Of a stretch of DNA of 64,000 nucleotides, positions 13,335-25,135 are shown in pieces. Under the pieces are notes generated by a model. The model saw nothing but the letters and a program-made list of their open reading frames with translations. It was not told where the DNA came from and did not search any database. Each line of letters begins with the position of its first letter. Position 1 is the first letter of the stretch. The position numbers were made by a program, and so were the translations under genes. This DNA comes from Rhyacichthys aspro. Its lineage: Eukaryota > Chordata > Actinopteri > Gobiiformes > Rhyacichthyidae. Location: positions 16,877,207-16,941,206 of the forward strand of contig CM072152.1 of NCBI GenBank assembly GCA_036850595.1. Direction: 5' to 3'.

Positions 13335-16300
13335 ATGAAAGGGTTAGGGGTCAACCGTAACAGACACCTGTCTGACTCCTGTGATCCTTCAGGTCACCCA
13401 GAGGCCATGTACCACCAAAAGACCAGCACCCTGCCTCGTAGCCCTTATTTGCTGAGCCCCACGATGGATCACTATGGCACCATGGACCCTCACCATTATC
13501 AGGCTACCAACCCAAGCTCCCTTCCTCCAGAATGCATGCTGCCCCTCAATAATCAGCTGCCCAACAGCAGCACCTTCCCTGGGATTCACTACAACTCGTA
13601 CGACCAGTCGGACTTCTCCCCGCCAGGGGACAGCATTGGAGGCATTAGTACAGGAACCATGGGCACATCCATGTCCCTGGGAATGGGACCTGGCATGGGT
13701 ATGGCAGGACTTAGTGCAAGAACCCCCATGATTACAAGCGGCTCTGCCACTATATCACATCACATGACTAAGAACCAGACCCCACATAGTCTGCTGGAGC
13801 AGTTTGATAAGCAGCTACCTGGAGGTCGGGATGGCTTCAGCACGTTGCAGTTTCATCGTTCGGCTGCAGTAGCTAATGCCAAGCAGCGCACAGACAGCCC
13901 AGGACGTATTCGCTACATGCTCCACTCTGTGCAGAAGCTCTTTGCAAAATCCCAGTCCCTTGAGAGCCACAACATGAAAGGAAATGTCAATGGACGGTCT
14001 TCTGGCAGCGGCGGAGGGTCATCTGGCACAGATGATGGCGGCAAGCACAATCGCAGATCCAAAAGTAAAGATCGAGGTACAAAGTCAGAGGCCACTGCCA
14101 AGCGCCGGCCTCGCTCCAACATGTCTGGTTACTGGAGTTCAGATGATTTAGACAGTAGTGATTTGAGCAGCTACCACAACACAATGGCCATGATGACTCT
14201 GGGCCGTCCAACTGGCCATGAAAGCCAGGGAGGCCATAGCAGATACATCCACAGTGGCTACAACACTATCAGCTCTTCCAAAAGCAGCAATGACATGAAG
14301 TATCAGGCACTCAGCGCTCCAGGAAGAGGAGAGTCAGAGGGTTTGGTCATGAATGATAGTGATTTTGTGAAAGGAGGGTCCTGGTCGGCACTGACCATGG
14401 GACAGCCAAGACAAATCATCCAGAAAGGTTCTGCTACTCTGGATAGGTCGATGCTAAAATCCAAATCTTGCCAACAGGAGCTAACCAGCAACTATCTGCA
14501 AGTTGGGAGAAGGGTGAGTGGGAATGAAATGTCTTTATATTTGCAATGTACTTCACATCCTAAATAAAACATGTTTTACTTACAAGACGTTTTTAAACAA
14601 AAGACAAATTTTTTCATCCACTTATTCTGTCATACAGAGTGACTGGAGTAGTAGCTTAGGCCGCAGTGGCACCATGGAAATCCCATGTCGGCGAATGCGG
14701 AGTGGTAGCTACGTGAAGGCCATGGGAGACATGGACGACAGTGATGACTCTGAGGGAAGCCCAAAACCCTCGCCAAAAAGTGCAGCTCGCCGCCAGAGCT
14801 ACCTCAGGGCTACACAGCAGTCTCTGAGCGACCAGCTACCCCCACGCAAGTAAGAGTGCATACTGGGATACAGAGCTGTTTGACATTAGCATTTTCTAAC
14901 ATTAAAATAAATGGATCAATAGAAGGTTTTCAGAGCATTTATATTTATTTAAAAACTGGCCTTTCAGTATGACCTTGTTTACTAGAGGCATTTTATATAA
15001 TATTATGTAGTTTTATGTATACATTGTTCTTTTTCTTGTTTAGTGGAAATACAAAACTTTGCATCATAAGTTAAAAGTCTCTTGGTATATTCTAAAAACG
15101 TCCGTGTATAAAAGGAGTTCAGTAAAGTACAGCGAAAACACTAACCCCGAAACAGTGATTGGCCTCTCAACAATCAAAAATAAATTGATAGAGCTTCAAA
15201 GGCAAACAGGAATAGTTAGAAAATACATCAGCATGCATCAGCAAACTGCATACTTTGCATATATTCTCACACAAAATTCATTACCCACAAACAGAATAAA
15301 CTAGCCTCACAGTTTCTGTTGTCCTCTGTGCGCCAGTCTTCCTTGTAATTTAGTGTGTGATGGTCATAGGACCATGACCCTGACCAAAATAGGTCATGTA
15401 ATAAACACATCTTGCAGTATCTTTCTCGCTTTATTTTTGTAAAGGTTTAGTCATCTTTATAGTTGCATAAATTAATGACCTTATTGGCAATCCTTTACCG
15501 TTCAATCCCACCGTCCTGGTTGTGAGCAGCAGAACTCTGGATTACAGCTTCTTGCATGGGGAGCTGGATGCCCTGTGGTCTCCCCTCCACAGTGTGTCCT
15601 CTCTGCACCAGCTGGGCAGGTCAATGAGCAGGTCAGTGATAGGTCGGTACGCCTCCTCTCAGGGGTGGTAGTGCAAAAGACACTGTGTGTGATTAAATAA
15701 ACCCTCATATCACTGACTTTGCACTACCCCTCTAAGACAATGGTAAAGTCGATAGCAAGTTTAAATGCCAACTTCATGCCATGCTTCCAATGACCGCCAA
15801 TTAAGAGTGTAAATACATCCAGTCCATGTTTGGATGAAATATTGTGTTACATGCATTGAACTAAAGGTAAGAGTTGTCACCATCATCACATTGTACCTAT
15901 ATACTTAATCTCCACTATTTCATTGTGCCTACAAAACACGTCGGGCATACACACAGCTTTTCTTCAAAGTTGGAGTATGTTTAAGCTGTAACATGCACTT
16001 AACTTTGGCACTGATAGTGGCTTCTTCATTGCTTTGCATGCTTAGACACAACATTGTGCAAAAATACAATAAAATATGGTATGGACCTAGACTGTGGATG
16101 CATATAACTTTAACCCTAATTCATGACAATAATCTTTTTTCAAGCTTACAGAACTTTTTTTTGTCTGTCCTCTCGCCTTCTTCAGCTGTCTCCCATCTCT
16201 CCGAGAGCTCTCGAATAACCGCAGCCTCGACAACCTGGATTGTATTGGTGGGACAGTTTCATCTTTGCCCCGCTGGGAAGATGATGAGTTAAGCCAGGCC

Positions 16301-19300
16301 TGCAGCACACTGGGCAGGCGAAGCTGTATGGGACAGGTCAGAGAGGACAGTCATTCAAATAATGTTTAATGTACATTTTTAGCTTGAGATTCACAAAAAT
16401 ATCCCTGGAAAACTCTTTCAAATTACCTTTGCCTGCCCTAAACATTTTCAAAGATTCAAGCTGGGAGACATTACTAAATTTAACTTTCAGATGCTACCTT
16501 GAACAAAAAGCCCTAATTTGTAAGCTACATCTTCTATTAATGATTTTCTTTTAACTTCAGCTAAAACACAAATGAGTGGCATTTGTATTTTTAACTGTTA
16601 TCCTGCCAGCTATTAGCTTCTTATTGTGACAATTCATTATTAACTACATATCTGTCACCAAACTGTTTAATCACAGTAATGCTTGAAAGAATTTGACATG
16701 TGTATTGGAGTCTACTGCATTACATTTTCTCCTATGTACCCAAACCCTTGTACATGTTAGAACTGAACTGGCCTTAAATCTGTTCACTAATCCCGTAACT
16801 TTGACTACATCACAAAATGCGTGTGTCACATTTCATATTAAAAGTTAGATCATATTTCTATTGTAATCAAGAGTTACCTTTTCGCCCCTTCATCCAGCTT
16901 CGGGACCTGGATATGAGTCAACAATACGAAGACCACAGCTCAGAGTCCACATTCAGAGATTCTCGTTCCCATTCTCAGGACAACTCCGAGCCCCTAGACT
17001 TGCCCATGCCAACATGCTTTCGATCCCGAAGCCACAGTTACTTAAGAGCCATCCAGGCCGGCTGTTCCCAAGATGACGACACAATATCCATAGACTCAGC
17101 CTCACCTCCTCCGACTGACAGCACCGTTCGCACCTACAGCACCAGCACCGGTGAGTCAGCACCCACAACACACTGCACTGCATACAAGATGAACACCGTG
17201 GCTCACATAATGTACAGTTATGTAAGTTTTATTTATGGAAGAAATGCAGTTATCACCTATTTCCCAGAGTTACATATTTACCCTTTTGATTTATAGTTTT
17301 GATTTTTTTTTTTTTTCCTTTTATCACACCTTGGCCCTTGGTCCAAACCCATTTCCCCACATACACACCACCCACTTTTTGTCCATGCTAGATGACCTTT
17401 CTAGACAATGGAAGAAATGGAAAGAACAGTTTGGCTCTTACTTGATAGCCACTGGCTTGGACAAAGCCCCAAAGGAGAAACAGCTTGCAATTTTGCTTCA
17501 GCGATTGGAGAAAGACAGACCATGCATCCTTCCCACAAAGACAGGTAACAATTCAAAAAGGTATTACCATGAAGCGCCCACAGTGTGGCGCTCATGCTGC
17601 GTTTAAAGTTGGTATTTTTTTTCCCCCCGGTTTGGCATATTTCATAAATAAAACTGTTTTATTGCATTTGCATTGACTGAACGCAATTGTTGAGTAGGCC
17701 TAGCGTGTCACCAATGAACTTTTTAATTTCTATTTGTGTGTTTTGTTGACACTGCTTTATTGTTCAGGTTTTCTTAGTGAGCAAAGAGAATTATTCTTGA
17801 CTTTATTGTATCTGAGAGGATTACTAAATGATCACATTTCTTTCAAACTGTCAGCTCTAGCAAACGTAAACGGTCGTCACTCTTGTATAAGGACCACGCA
17901 ACTCGTTTCGTAGTGTTATTTTCGAGGCGCTCTTGAAGGCATCATTAGACCTGCCACCACGCCTCCTTCAGGATCACTGTAAACAAAAGGAAGCCAACCC
18001 GCGGCTTTGAAAGTCGCTCCTGTTTCAATACTTGACTTCACGGAAGACACCGTGGTATTGGTTTGACTGTATCCTCCTGTGACAGCTCGGTAAGTAATTC
18101 GAGCTGAAACGACCATAGAGCCTGTCAAATTCATTATGTAGCTTAGTTATCTAGTGTTCATTATGGCCGCTGATCGAACTATTCTCCGTTGCTATGGTTA
18201 TCGTTAATAGTTCAGTTACCTTCAAAACGTAGCGTTAGCTCCCAATTTTTATTTCATTGCTTTTTCTTTCTTTCTTTCGTCCAGCCTTCACAGATATCCT
18301 GACAAAGAAACAATTTAAGTGTCTTTTTAATATGTGGTACTTTTTGGAAAGTGTTATTATTTATTTAATTATTTACAAAAAAAGACTGTATTATAAACCA
18401 TAGCCTATATGTATTAGACAGAAACAGTATTCAAGGGAAAAAATGCCACAATTACTAACAAAAAATAACAAATAAAATAAATCCTAAACAGAAAACTATT
18501 CCACATCATCATTATTAAGACTGTAGTTAGTTACATGTAAGCTGTTTACATTTGCAAGATCATTTTCTTTTAAAACTAAAAATAATTATTAAAGCACTGC
18601 CCCACTTTTGTCCCTCTTGGTGGCCCCTGTGTTCCTACATGGATTAAATCCTATTTGAGGTCACGGTGAATTTGAAATGCCCCACAGTTTCAAAGCTGCT
18701 GCACCACTGTTAAAAGCATTTATTGTGGCAACTCATTGGCTTAATGCTTTGGCGACAAAAGCAACTTGCTCCAGGCAGGTTGTGTATGTCTTGTGGTTGT
18801 TATTGGATTAAACAGTATAGATGGGCCAACTGGCAGGCGTCGGACAACCTGGCCACGGCTCCTAAACCGTTTACATAGAGCATCACAATCCATCTTTTGT
18901 TGTTGTTGTCCGTGTCTATTGTCCAGTTCTGACTTCCCACAGCACTATTGTGACAAGTGAAGTTAAAACTGACAATGTTGTGCATCATTCATATTGAGCA
19001 GCAATGGAAAAGACTTGGTGTCAGTCATATGTGTAGTGTGTGTGAATAAAGGGTACAAATGATGTTTGTATGAATGGGAATGGAGACAATAATAGTTGGA
19101 GTTTCCCAACTTGAGATTATAGCAGATTTACATTTTATTATCTCTTAGATATAAAAATTACAAGATTTTAAGTTTTCATCTAGAGATACAAGTGAGGTTT
19201 TATTGAGGCACAGTTTACAGATTGTCAGAAGCTGTTTTCCTGCTTTCAAAATGCCGTCCAGAACTAGGCCTTTTACTGGACAACAGCACCACTGTCCAGA

Positions 19301-22300
19301 TGGCCTGTAAACAACATTGCCCAGTGCCTACTCCAAATTCCACTCTAACATTTTGGCACAAAGCACCCTGTCAAATTTGTCCTTGAAGACCATTGAATAA
19401 TTTATATTTGCTGGAATTAGTCCCAATGAAATGTCTTTTTTGTATGTCAGAAAAGCAGCTGAGATCCAAGGAATTTATAACATGGGTATGCCACTTGTTC
19501 ATCCTCTAGTTTAAGTCTTTATAGACCATGGACTAAAGCTCATATGCTCAGCTCCACAATGAGGATATGAATGGTCATAACAGATGCTCTTGCAGTAAAT
19601 TTGCCTCTTTAACACTTAATATTTAAAGGTAATAGCACTAGTCTGGGAGTCTTTGCAAATTTGTAGTTGTTGCATGGAAAGCATTTGTCATATTGAATCA
19701 AACTATTGTGATACTAATAGAAGCCTGGTGATGTATTGGGTACAGATCCTTTACTTTATCCAGTCTAAGCTCATATGTCAGTTATGATTTAAAAGCTTGT
19801 CTTTTATGGATAAAGCTGATTGTGCCGGATTTGTGCCGGATATGATTGACAGACATTTTGAGGCAGGTCAGGTGTCCAAATGCAGGGTCACAATAGACTC
19901 ACATGTCAGCTGTCTTCTGCTGACCCCTATTCTGACAACCACATAAGAGTGTGAAACTTGTAATAGTAGGCTAGGTTTTCTCAGCATGGTCATATAGACT
20001 CACAGTTGAATGATTCAATTTAATTTGGATGCTCTACCCATTTTTGTACAATCAAGACATTGCTGGAGGTAACAAATGGAAAAGGCAAAACATATTTTTT
20101 TCTTGGTACAAAGTACAAAAAATACTCCATACCAATGCTACTATCAGCTCTGCAGTGATTTTGCAGTATGCTTAAAAGACATGACAGCCTCAGCTCTATG
20201 AAAGTACAGAGGCTGACCTCCATAAAACATTCAGTGTCTCGGACAGCTTGGTATAACGTCAAGATTACACTGTGGATTATGCTGAACAACAACCTCTTTG
20301 TTTAAATGTTTTCCCAAAGCTCAGTCCAAAGTCTTTTTAAAAAATTCAACAGCACATGGCCTTCCAGAAAAAAACTCCAATATTGGTTTGTTGGTAAATG
20401 TATCTTCTTTTAAGCAGTTAACTAGCTTGGCTTGATGTTTGTTGTTCTATACTATACTTTGCATTGAATGTCCTCATTTTGCTTCTCAGTAAGCGTTGGA
20501 TTTCAAAGTCAGATGGTCAGAAAATTGTGTTACTGCTATTTAATACCTGCCTCAGGATGTAATCTGTGTGATCTGTGTGTACATATATATGTATATATGT
20601 CCCCTCGGTGCCATGCTTTATAGGTGTCTTTCCTGATTGAGTAAAACAATGTCTCTTTGTTTTCATGTAACTATTAAAGTTTTCCTCTAGAGTTCTTCGA
20701 AAAAACTCAACAAAAACTCGCTTATTCTTATCACTTTTTCCTTATTTTCCTAGTTTCGACATGTGTTAGCACGTGTAAGAAAGCCGCCCCACCAGTGCCA
20801 CCTCGTACAACTTCCAAGCCCTACATCTCGGTGACGGTTCAGAGCAGCACTGAGTCCGCTCAAGACAACTACCTGGACCAGCAGGATCGCCGGTCAGAGG
20901 TCAACAGCCAGTCAAGCCACGCACACAGCAACTCCTCCGACAGCCTGGACAGCACGCGGGCCAACAGCCTGGCCCGTGGCATTGCTCGCCCTCCGCACAT
21001 CATTCCCACACCTATAGCCACTCCCAGAGAGCCAGTCGCCTTCATCACAGCCAACGCAGCCACAGAGACCAGCGAGTCAGCAGTCCAGCATGACTTCAAC
21101 AAATCAGGAATAACTAAATTGAACCTAGTGGCGGAGGAGCCCCTGCTGGCACTGGTACCAAGACGGAAACTATCCTCCATAGGCATACAGGTGGGCCACT
21201 TACTGTATATGAGGACTAAATATCTGGATCTCTATTGAAGTGTAGACGGGATGTAGACTTTATATGTCCTTTAGGTTATAGGTCCCTTATGTCGTGAACA
21301 CATCTCTCAAAAGAGCGGCTTGCCTTCATATTTAAGTGTCAAATTACATTGGTAAATACATGTGAGTGAAAGAAAACGACCAGGAGAGCTACAAAGTCCT
21401 CTTAATCCGTATGTTGTTTTTTGAAGGAAAAGTGTAATGCTTTTATATGAATATTTTAAGTTTTATCACTTCAGTTCCTAAGATAAAGCTTAAACATCGG
21501 TCCTGTACAGTTATAATGAGTCTATGCTTTGTGATTTTCATGTTTTTGTGTTTTTCTGAAGGTTGACTGTATTCAGGAAGTTCAGCGGGAAGAGACCCCA
21601 CCTCTGGCCAAATTTCAGTCCATTGGAGTTCAGGTGGAGGACGGGTGGCAGTAAGTCCACTTCCTGTCCTTGTAACAACGTGAGAAAATTACATTATAAT
21701 TGTATACGCTGCTCTGGTTGTTTTCCCCTTGATATGAATAACTGAAGATTAAATATAGAAGCCATCTTGTGTGTGTGTGTGTGTGTGTGTGCTTAGCGTG
21801 GTGTTTACATTTAAGCATGTGCTTCCTGTAATTTTGGCTTTCATTGTTGTTGCAGTGTATTTCTGTTGTGAGTTTTTGGTTCATTGAATGTCAAGAATTA
21901 TTAAGTAACATACCTTTAATCTTTATTATTTACACATTGATAAATATTGTTTATTAATTTACAGGACACTGTTGGCGATAGCTTGCTTTTTGTCTGCATA
22001 ACCAGCAATGATGTTTGTTTATGTATGCCTTAAGTTGTGTAAAAACATATGTAAATGTCTTTCTTCTCACCCTGAGTCATCTTCGTTTCAGGCTCAGTCG
22101 TTCCAGCAGTATGACCTCAAAACCAGAAACAGATTCAGACACACAGGACGTCCCAATCCTGTCTCATATTATTGCCAAACCCACAGAGAAGAAAGTTATG
22201 ATCAGTAGTGCCAGCCAATCAATGCACTCCCCTCCTGGACAAGACTCTTTGGACAACGGGGACAATGGCGAACCCTCTTCACCTCCAATGCCCAGGCAGA

Positions 22301-25135
22301 TCCTCAACCGCTCCACCACAAGAAGTAGCTCCTCCTCCTTCTCAGAGAGCCTGGACCCAGCGCTGGACCCTTCGTCTTTACCGCCTCCTGACCCCTGGCT
22401 GGAGAGTGGGAACAGCAGCACCAGCAGTGTGCCTCAGACTGCCGCTGGAGGAACCCTATGTCGGAGAGATGGACACTGGTTCCTCAAGCTCCTGCAGGCT
22501 GAGACGGGACGTATGGAAGGCTGGTGCCAACAGATGGAGCAGGAAACCAAAGACAACCAGCTCTCAGAGGAGGGTAAGGCTTTTTCATTTTGTTCTGTTA
22601 CACAAAAAAAATGCATGTCTCCTGCACGTGCCAATGTGCTATTGTGCTTTCCAATAACTCAATATTCAATATAGTTAGCACAAACCCTGTATGTATGTCA
22701 AATCTGTTGTTACTACTGGTCCTGTCTCCAGTCAGACTGTTTTCCTTTGATCTACGTGTGTGATTGGCTGGAGCTAAGTAGAAATCAAACACTCGCCAAT
22801 TAGACTCAGTTTGAAGAATGACATTAAAAAAGTCTGAAGGTGTCTGAATGTGACACAAAAAACATCAAACTCCACTATTTAAATAACGATGAGACTTGAC
22901 GGCTGCAGTTCTTGAGGTTGACTCTGCTTCTTTGAGCTCCATCCCAGAAGTCTGCTTCTGTCTGACCTCTGCACATAGTCTAGAGCCTCAGTTATCTGAC
23001 ACACACACAGCATGTAGGGGATGAGGCGGTAATACCTAGGGTTACCATACACAAGTCTGCCTGTAATCCTCAGAATTACACAAATCTACTCTGGAACTGA
23101 TTAAAGCTCCAGATTAGATTAGAGCTTTAACATCAGCCTAACAAGGCATTCAGCAATAAACAGCAAGTACAGTAAGTCCACACACTAACAGTGGGTCTGT
23201 TTGTCACACCATCATCACATGGCCATACCATGGCAATCTAGTGATGAAATAAAAAGTCCCAACTTGGTCCAAGGAGATGGTTGGCCTAGTTCTACACAGA
23301 ATCAGACAGGACCAGTCGGTGCATGTACAGGCTCAAACATCTACAGGATGATACCGTACAGTGTAATACCTCATGCAGGGCTTTAAAACCTGTATCCTGT
23401 TTGCCTTTGTGGTTTGTTTATGGTTTGTAAGAATATTGCATGTCTATGCTGCTAACTTTGTATACAGTTTGTACCCTATTGTGTGAAAGTAATATCTCAA
23501 CAGAATTCTGTTTATTTATTTGAAGTGCTGGGGAAGGTCCGCAGTGCAATAGGAAGTGCCCAACTCCTCATTTCCCAAAAGTTTCAACAATTTCATGGAC
23601 TTTGTGAACAAAACTTGGTGGGTATCACGTCCTTGTATTAACAGTATGTTTGAAATCACTAAGCTATTATTGTCTTAAAAAATACTGAGAAGGCAATCGC
23701 CCAGCTAATAAAGAATTATTGTACTTCTGTTTTAAGGTGTTGTGACTCGTTTATCAAAAGTATTTTTGAGCAGTGAAGTAGGTTCTCTGTTTGTGGTATA
23801 CACTATAGTGATCTACATTTGAATTTTTATATTGTATGTTTATTTTCAGTGTTTTTATTAGCTCCCTCTAGTGGGCAATTACATGATAAGAAAAGCCGAG
23901 CCAATGGTGACACAGGGCTGTAGTTACTTTATGTATTTTGTCATGTACAGTAGAATTTGTTTTGTGATAACTTGTTTGTCTTGTTCAGAATGTGAATGCT
24001 GACCCACGACCCACAGCCCAGGACCTAGCTGGTTTCTGGGACCTGCTTCAACTGTCCATCGAGGACATCAGTCTCAAGTTTGATGAGCTCTATCACCTCA
24101 AGTCCAATGACTGGCAGCCCGTGCCATCTGCAGCTGCCCAGTCGCCCCCTGAGCGGAAGGTACTTCCCACCCCTGCTGTCCAGTGCCCTGGCTGGGGTAG
24201 GAAAGCCGCCGAAGCCGGCCTCTCTCCTCCCACCACCACCATCATCTCCCACTCTTTTTGCTCCTCCTCTTGATTTCCCCTGTCCCTATGTGGGAACCAC
24301 TAACAGGGCCTTGCTGTCCAAAAAAGGGGCCAGAGAGCCCTCTTTTGGCATGCATGGATAAAGTCACCTCAAAGAGGGCTGTTGGTGTTTGCCCCAACGG
24401 AAACCCTCCTTTGAACATGCATGTCACTTACTTTGTGTTTGGAGTGTGTTGCAGTGGAGCATGGCTAAAAAGCACTGTGAGAAAAAGCTTCTGCTCTTTA
24501 TCTGGTAGTTTGTCTTAGTTTGTTGTTCTGTGTCTGTCTGCGTGTATCTATGGATCATTGCACAGCTGCTGCAGCTACTCTTTCTTTGTGTTGCTTTGCA
24601 GTGCAAATTCATTAAATGTGTCTCATGATCCTTTTATCTTCATCCTTTCATAATCCCTTTTTGACATTTCAGTGTATTTTTTTATAAACTCTCTTTACTG
24701 ACTTTTTGTCACTGAATGTGCTTACCAGCTTTAACAAAAACAGGGTAGGCATTATGTCTGTGTCAGTGTCCTGTCTGTAAGAGCGTGTCTAAAACACATA
24801 CTAACAGATCAAGTCTCTGTTTACAGTAGTCTCACAGTAATGATTTGTGTTTTTCTGTTTCTCATTATGCTTCTTTGCTATCAACATTAAAGGACGAAGA
24901 GAAGGCGGCTCCTCCAGCCTCAAAGAAAACCGGTAAAGGACGACCTTCACTGGGCCGTGAGAAGAGTGCCGATTCCTCTTCTACATCTTCTTCTGCCTCT
25001 GCAGAGAAGCAGAGACAAGAGGCTCGCAAGCGGCTGCTGGCTGCAAAGAAGGCTGCCTCATTTCGCCAGAACTCTGCCACAGAGAGTGCGGACAGCATTG
25101 AAATCTTTGTCCCTGAGGCCCAGACTCGTCTCTAA
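13335..25135 (+). CDS. dlgap4: disks large-associated protein 4 (SAPAP4), postsynaptic scaffold
   Basis: Coding exons read as 13335-14513, 14638-14849, 16186-16336, 16898-17150, 20754-21190, 21562-21650, 22092-22573, 23526-23617, 23989-24159 and 24893-25135. All joins are GT-AG and phase-consistent, giving about 1102 residues. The start MKGLG and the segment PLNNQLP...STFP identify DLGAP4 rather than DLGAP1. Three R-x-S-Y-x-(K/R)-A repeats (SGSYVKAMGD, RRQSYLRATQ, SHSYLRAIQA) are the elements that, in this family, bind the guanylate-kinase domain of PSD-95 when phosphorylated. SIGIQV and SIGVQV resemble the dynein light chain binding sites of GKAP. The GKAP homology region is encoded from about 22440, and the protein ends in EAQTRL, the PDZ ligand for SHANK. 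The protein links PSD-95 to SHANK in excitatory synapses. The mammalian PPPVPKKP segment near the C-terminus is replaced by APPASKK. Leader exons lie upstream. Confidence 0.93.
17392..17544 (+). other. phase-compatible open block with gag-like sequence inside dlgap4 intron
   Basis: Between dlgap4 exons at 17150 and 20754 lies a block with an acceptor AG at 17390-17391, preceded by a pyrimidine-rich tract, and a donor GTAACA at 17545. It is exactly 153 bases, has no stop in the frame imposed by the preceding exon, and begins and ends in phase 1, so inclusion would add 51 residues without shifting dlgap4. The peptide has the pattern W-K-K-W-K-E-Q-F-x-x-Y-L-x-A-T-G-L, which looks like the N-terminal gag region of vertebrate Ty3/gypsy-type retroelements and not like any DLGAP. 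It may be an exonised fragment, or merely a relic whose splice sites are accidental. An in-frame ATG at 17385-17387 is a further alternative start. Confidence 0.4.
17860..18200 (+). promoter_or_regulatory. candidate internal dlgap4 promoter and alternative first exon
   Basis: This part of the large fourth coding intron is distinctly CpG-richer than its surroundings, with several CG dinucleotides per 50 bases around 17870-18110. It contains a strong splice donor, GCTCG followed by GTAAGTAA, with GT at 18090-18091. An X-box-like GTTGCTATGGTTA sits at 18188-18200. Human DLGAP4 has a short isoform started from within the gene just before the exon encoding PPVPPRTTSK; the next exon here (20754) is the same one. 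The putative exon ending at 18089 has no ATG in its last 100 bases, so translation would have to start downstream or the exon is longer than visible. Promoter function is inferred. Confidence 0.4.
21769..21791. repeat. (GT)n microsatellite
   Basis: An uninterrupted GT dinucleotide run in the intron between dlgap4 exons 21562-21650 and 22092-22573. It is a simple repeat with no other feature. Confidence 0.9.
23101..23130. repeat. inverted repeat, 9-bp perfect arms
   Basis: TTAAAGCTC at 23101-23109 and GAGCTTTAA at 23122-23130 are exact reverse complements separated by 12 bases, in the dlgap4 intron before the exon at 23526. It may be a small foldback element remnant; no family is recognised. 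Confidence 0.55.
23863..23875 (-). promoter_or_regulatory. CTCF-type motif in dlgap4 intron
   Basis: The plus strand reads TCCCTCTAGTGGG, the reverse complement of a CTCF core with CYAGAGGG. It is one of several similar sites in the window and is supported by the motif alone. Confidence 0.25.

Noticed and set aside
24160..24273. In-frame read-through of the dlgap4 exon past its donor (38 extra residues)
   Set aside because: The donor at 24160 and the next exon at 24893 give the conserved C-terminus EAQTRL; the read-through loses it and looks like intron sequence.
13251..25135. Assignment of the SAPAP gene as dlgap1 and the lipin as lpin2
   Set aside because: dlgap1-tgif1-myl12-lpin2 is the other copy of this block, but N-terminal and repeat sequences match DLGAP4, TGIF2, MYL9 and LPIN3.
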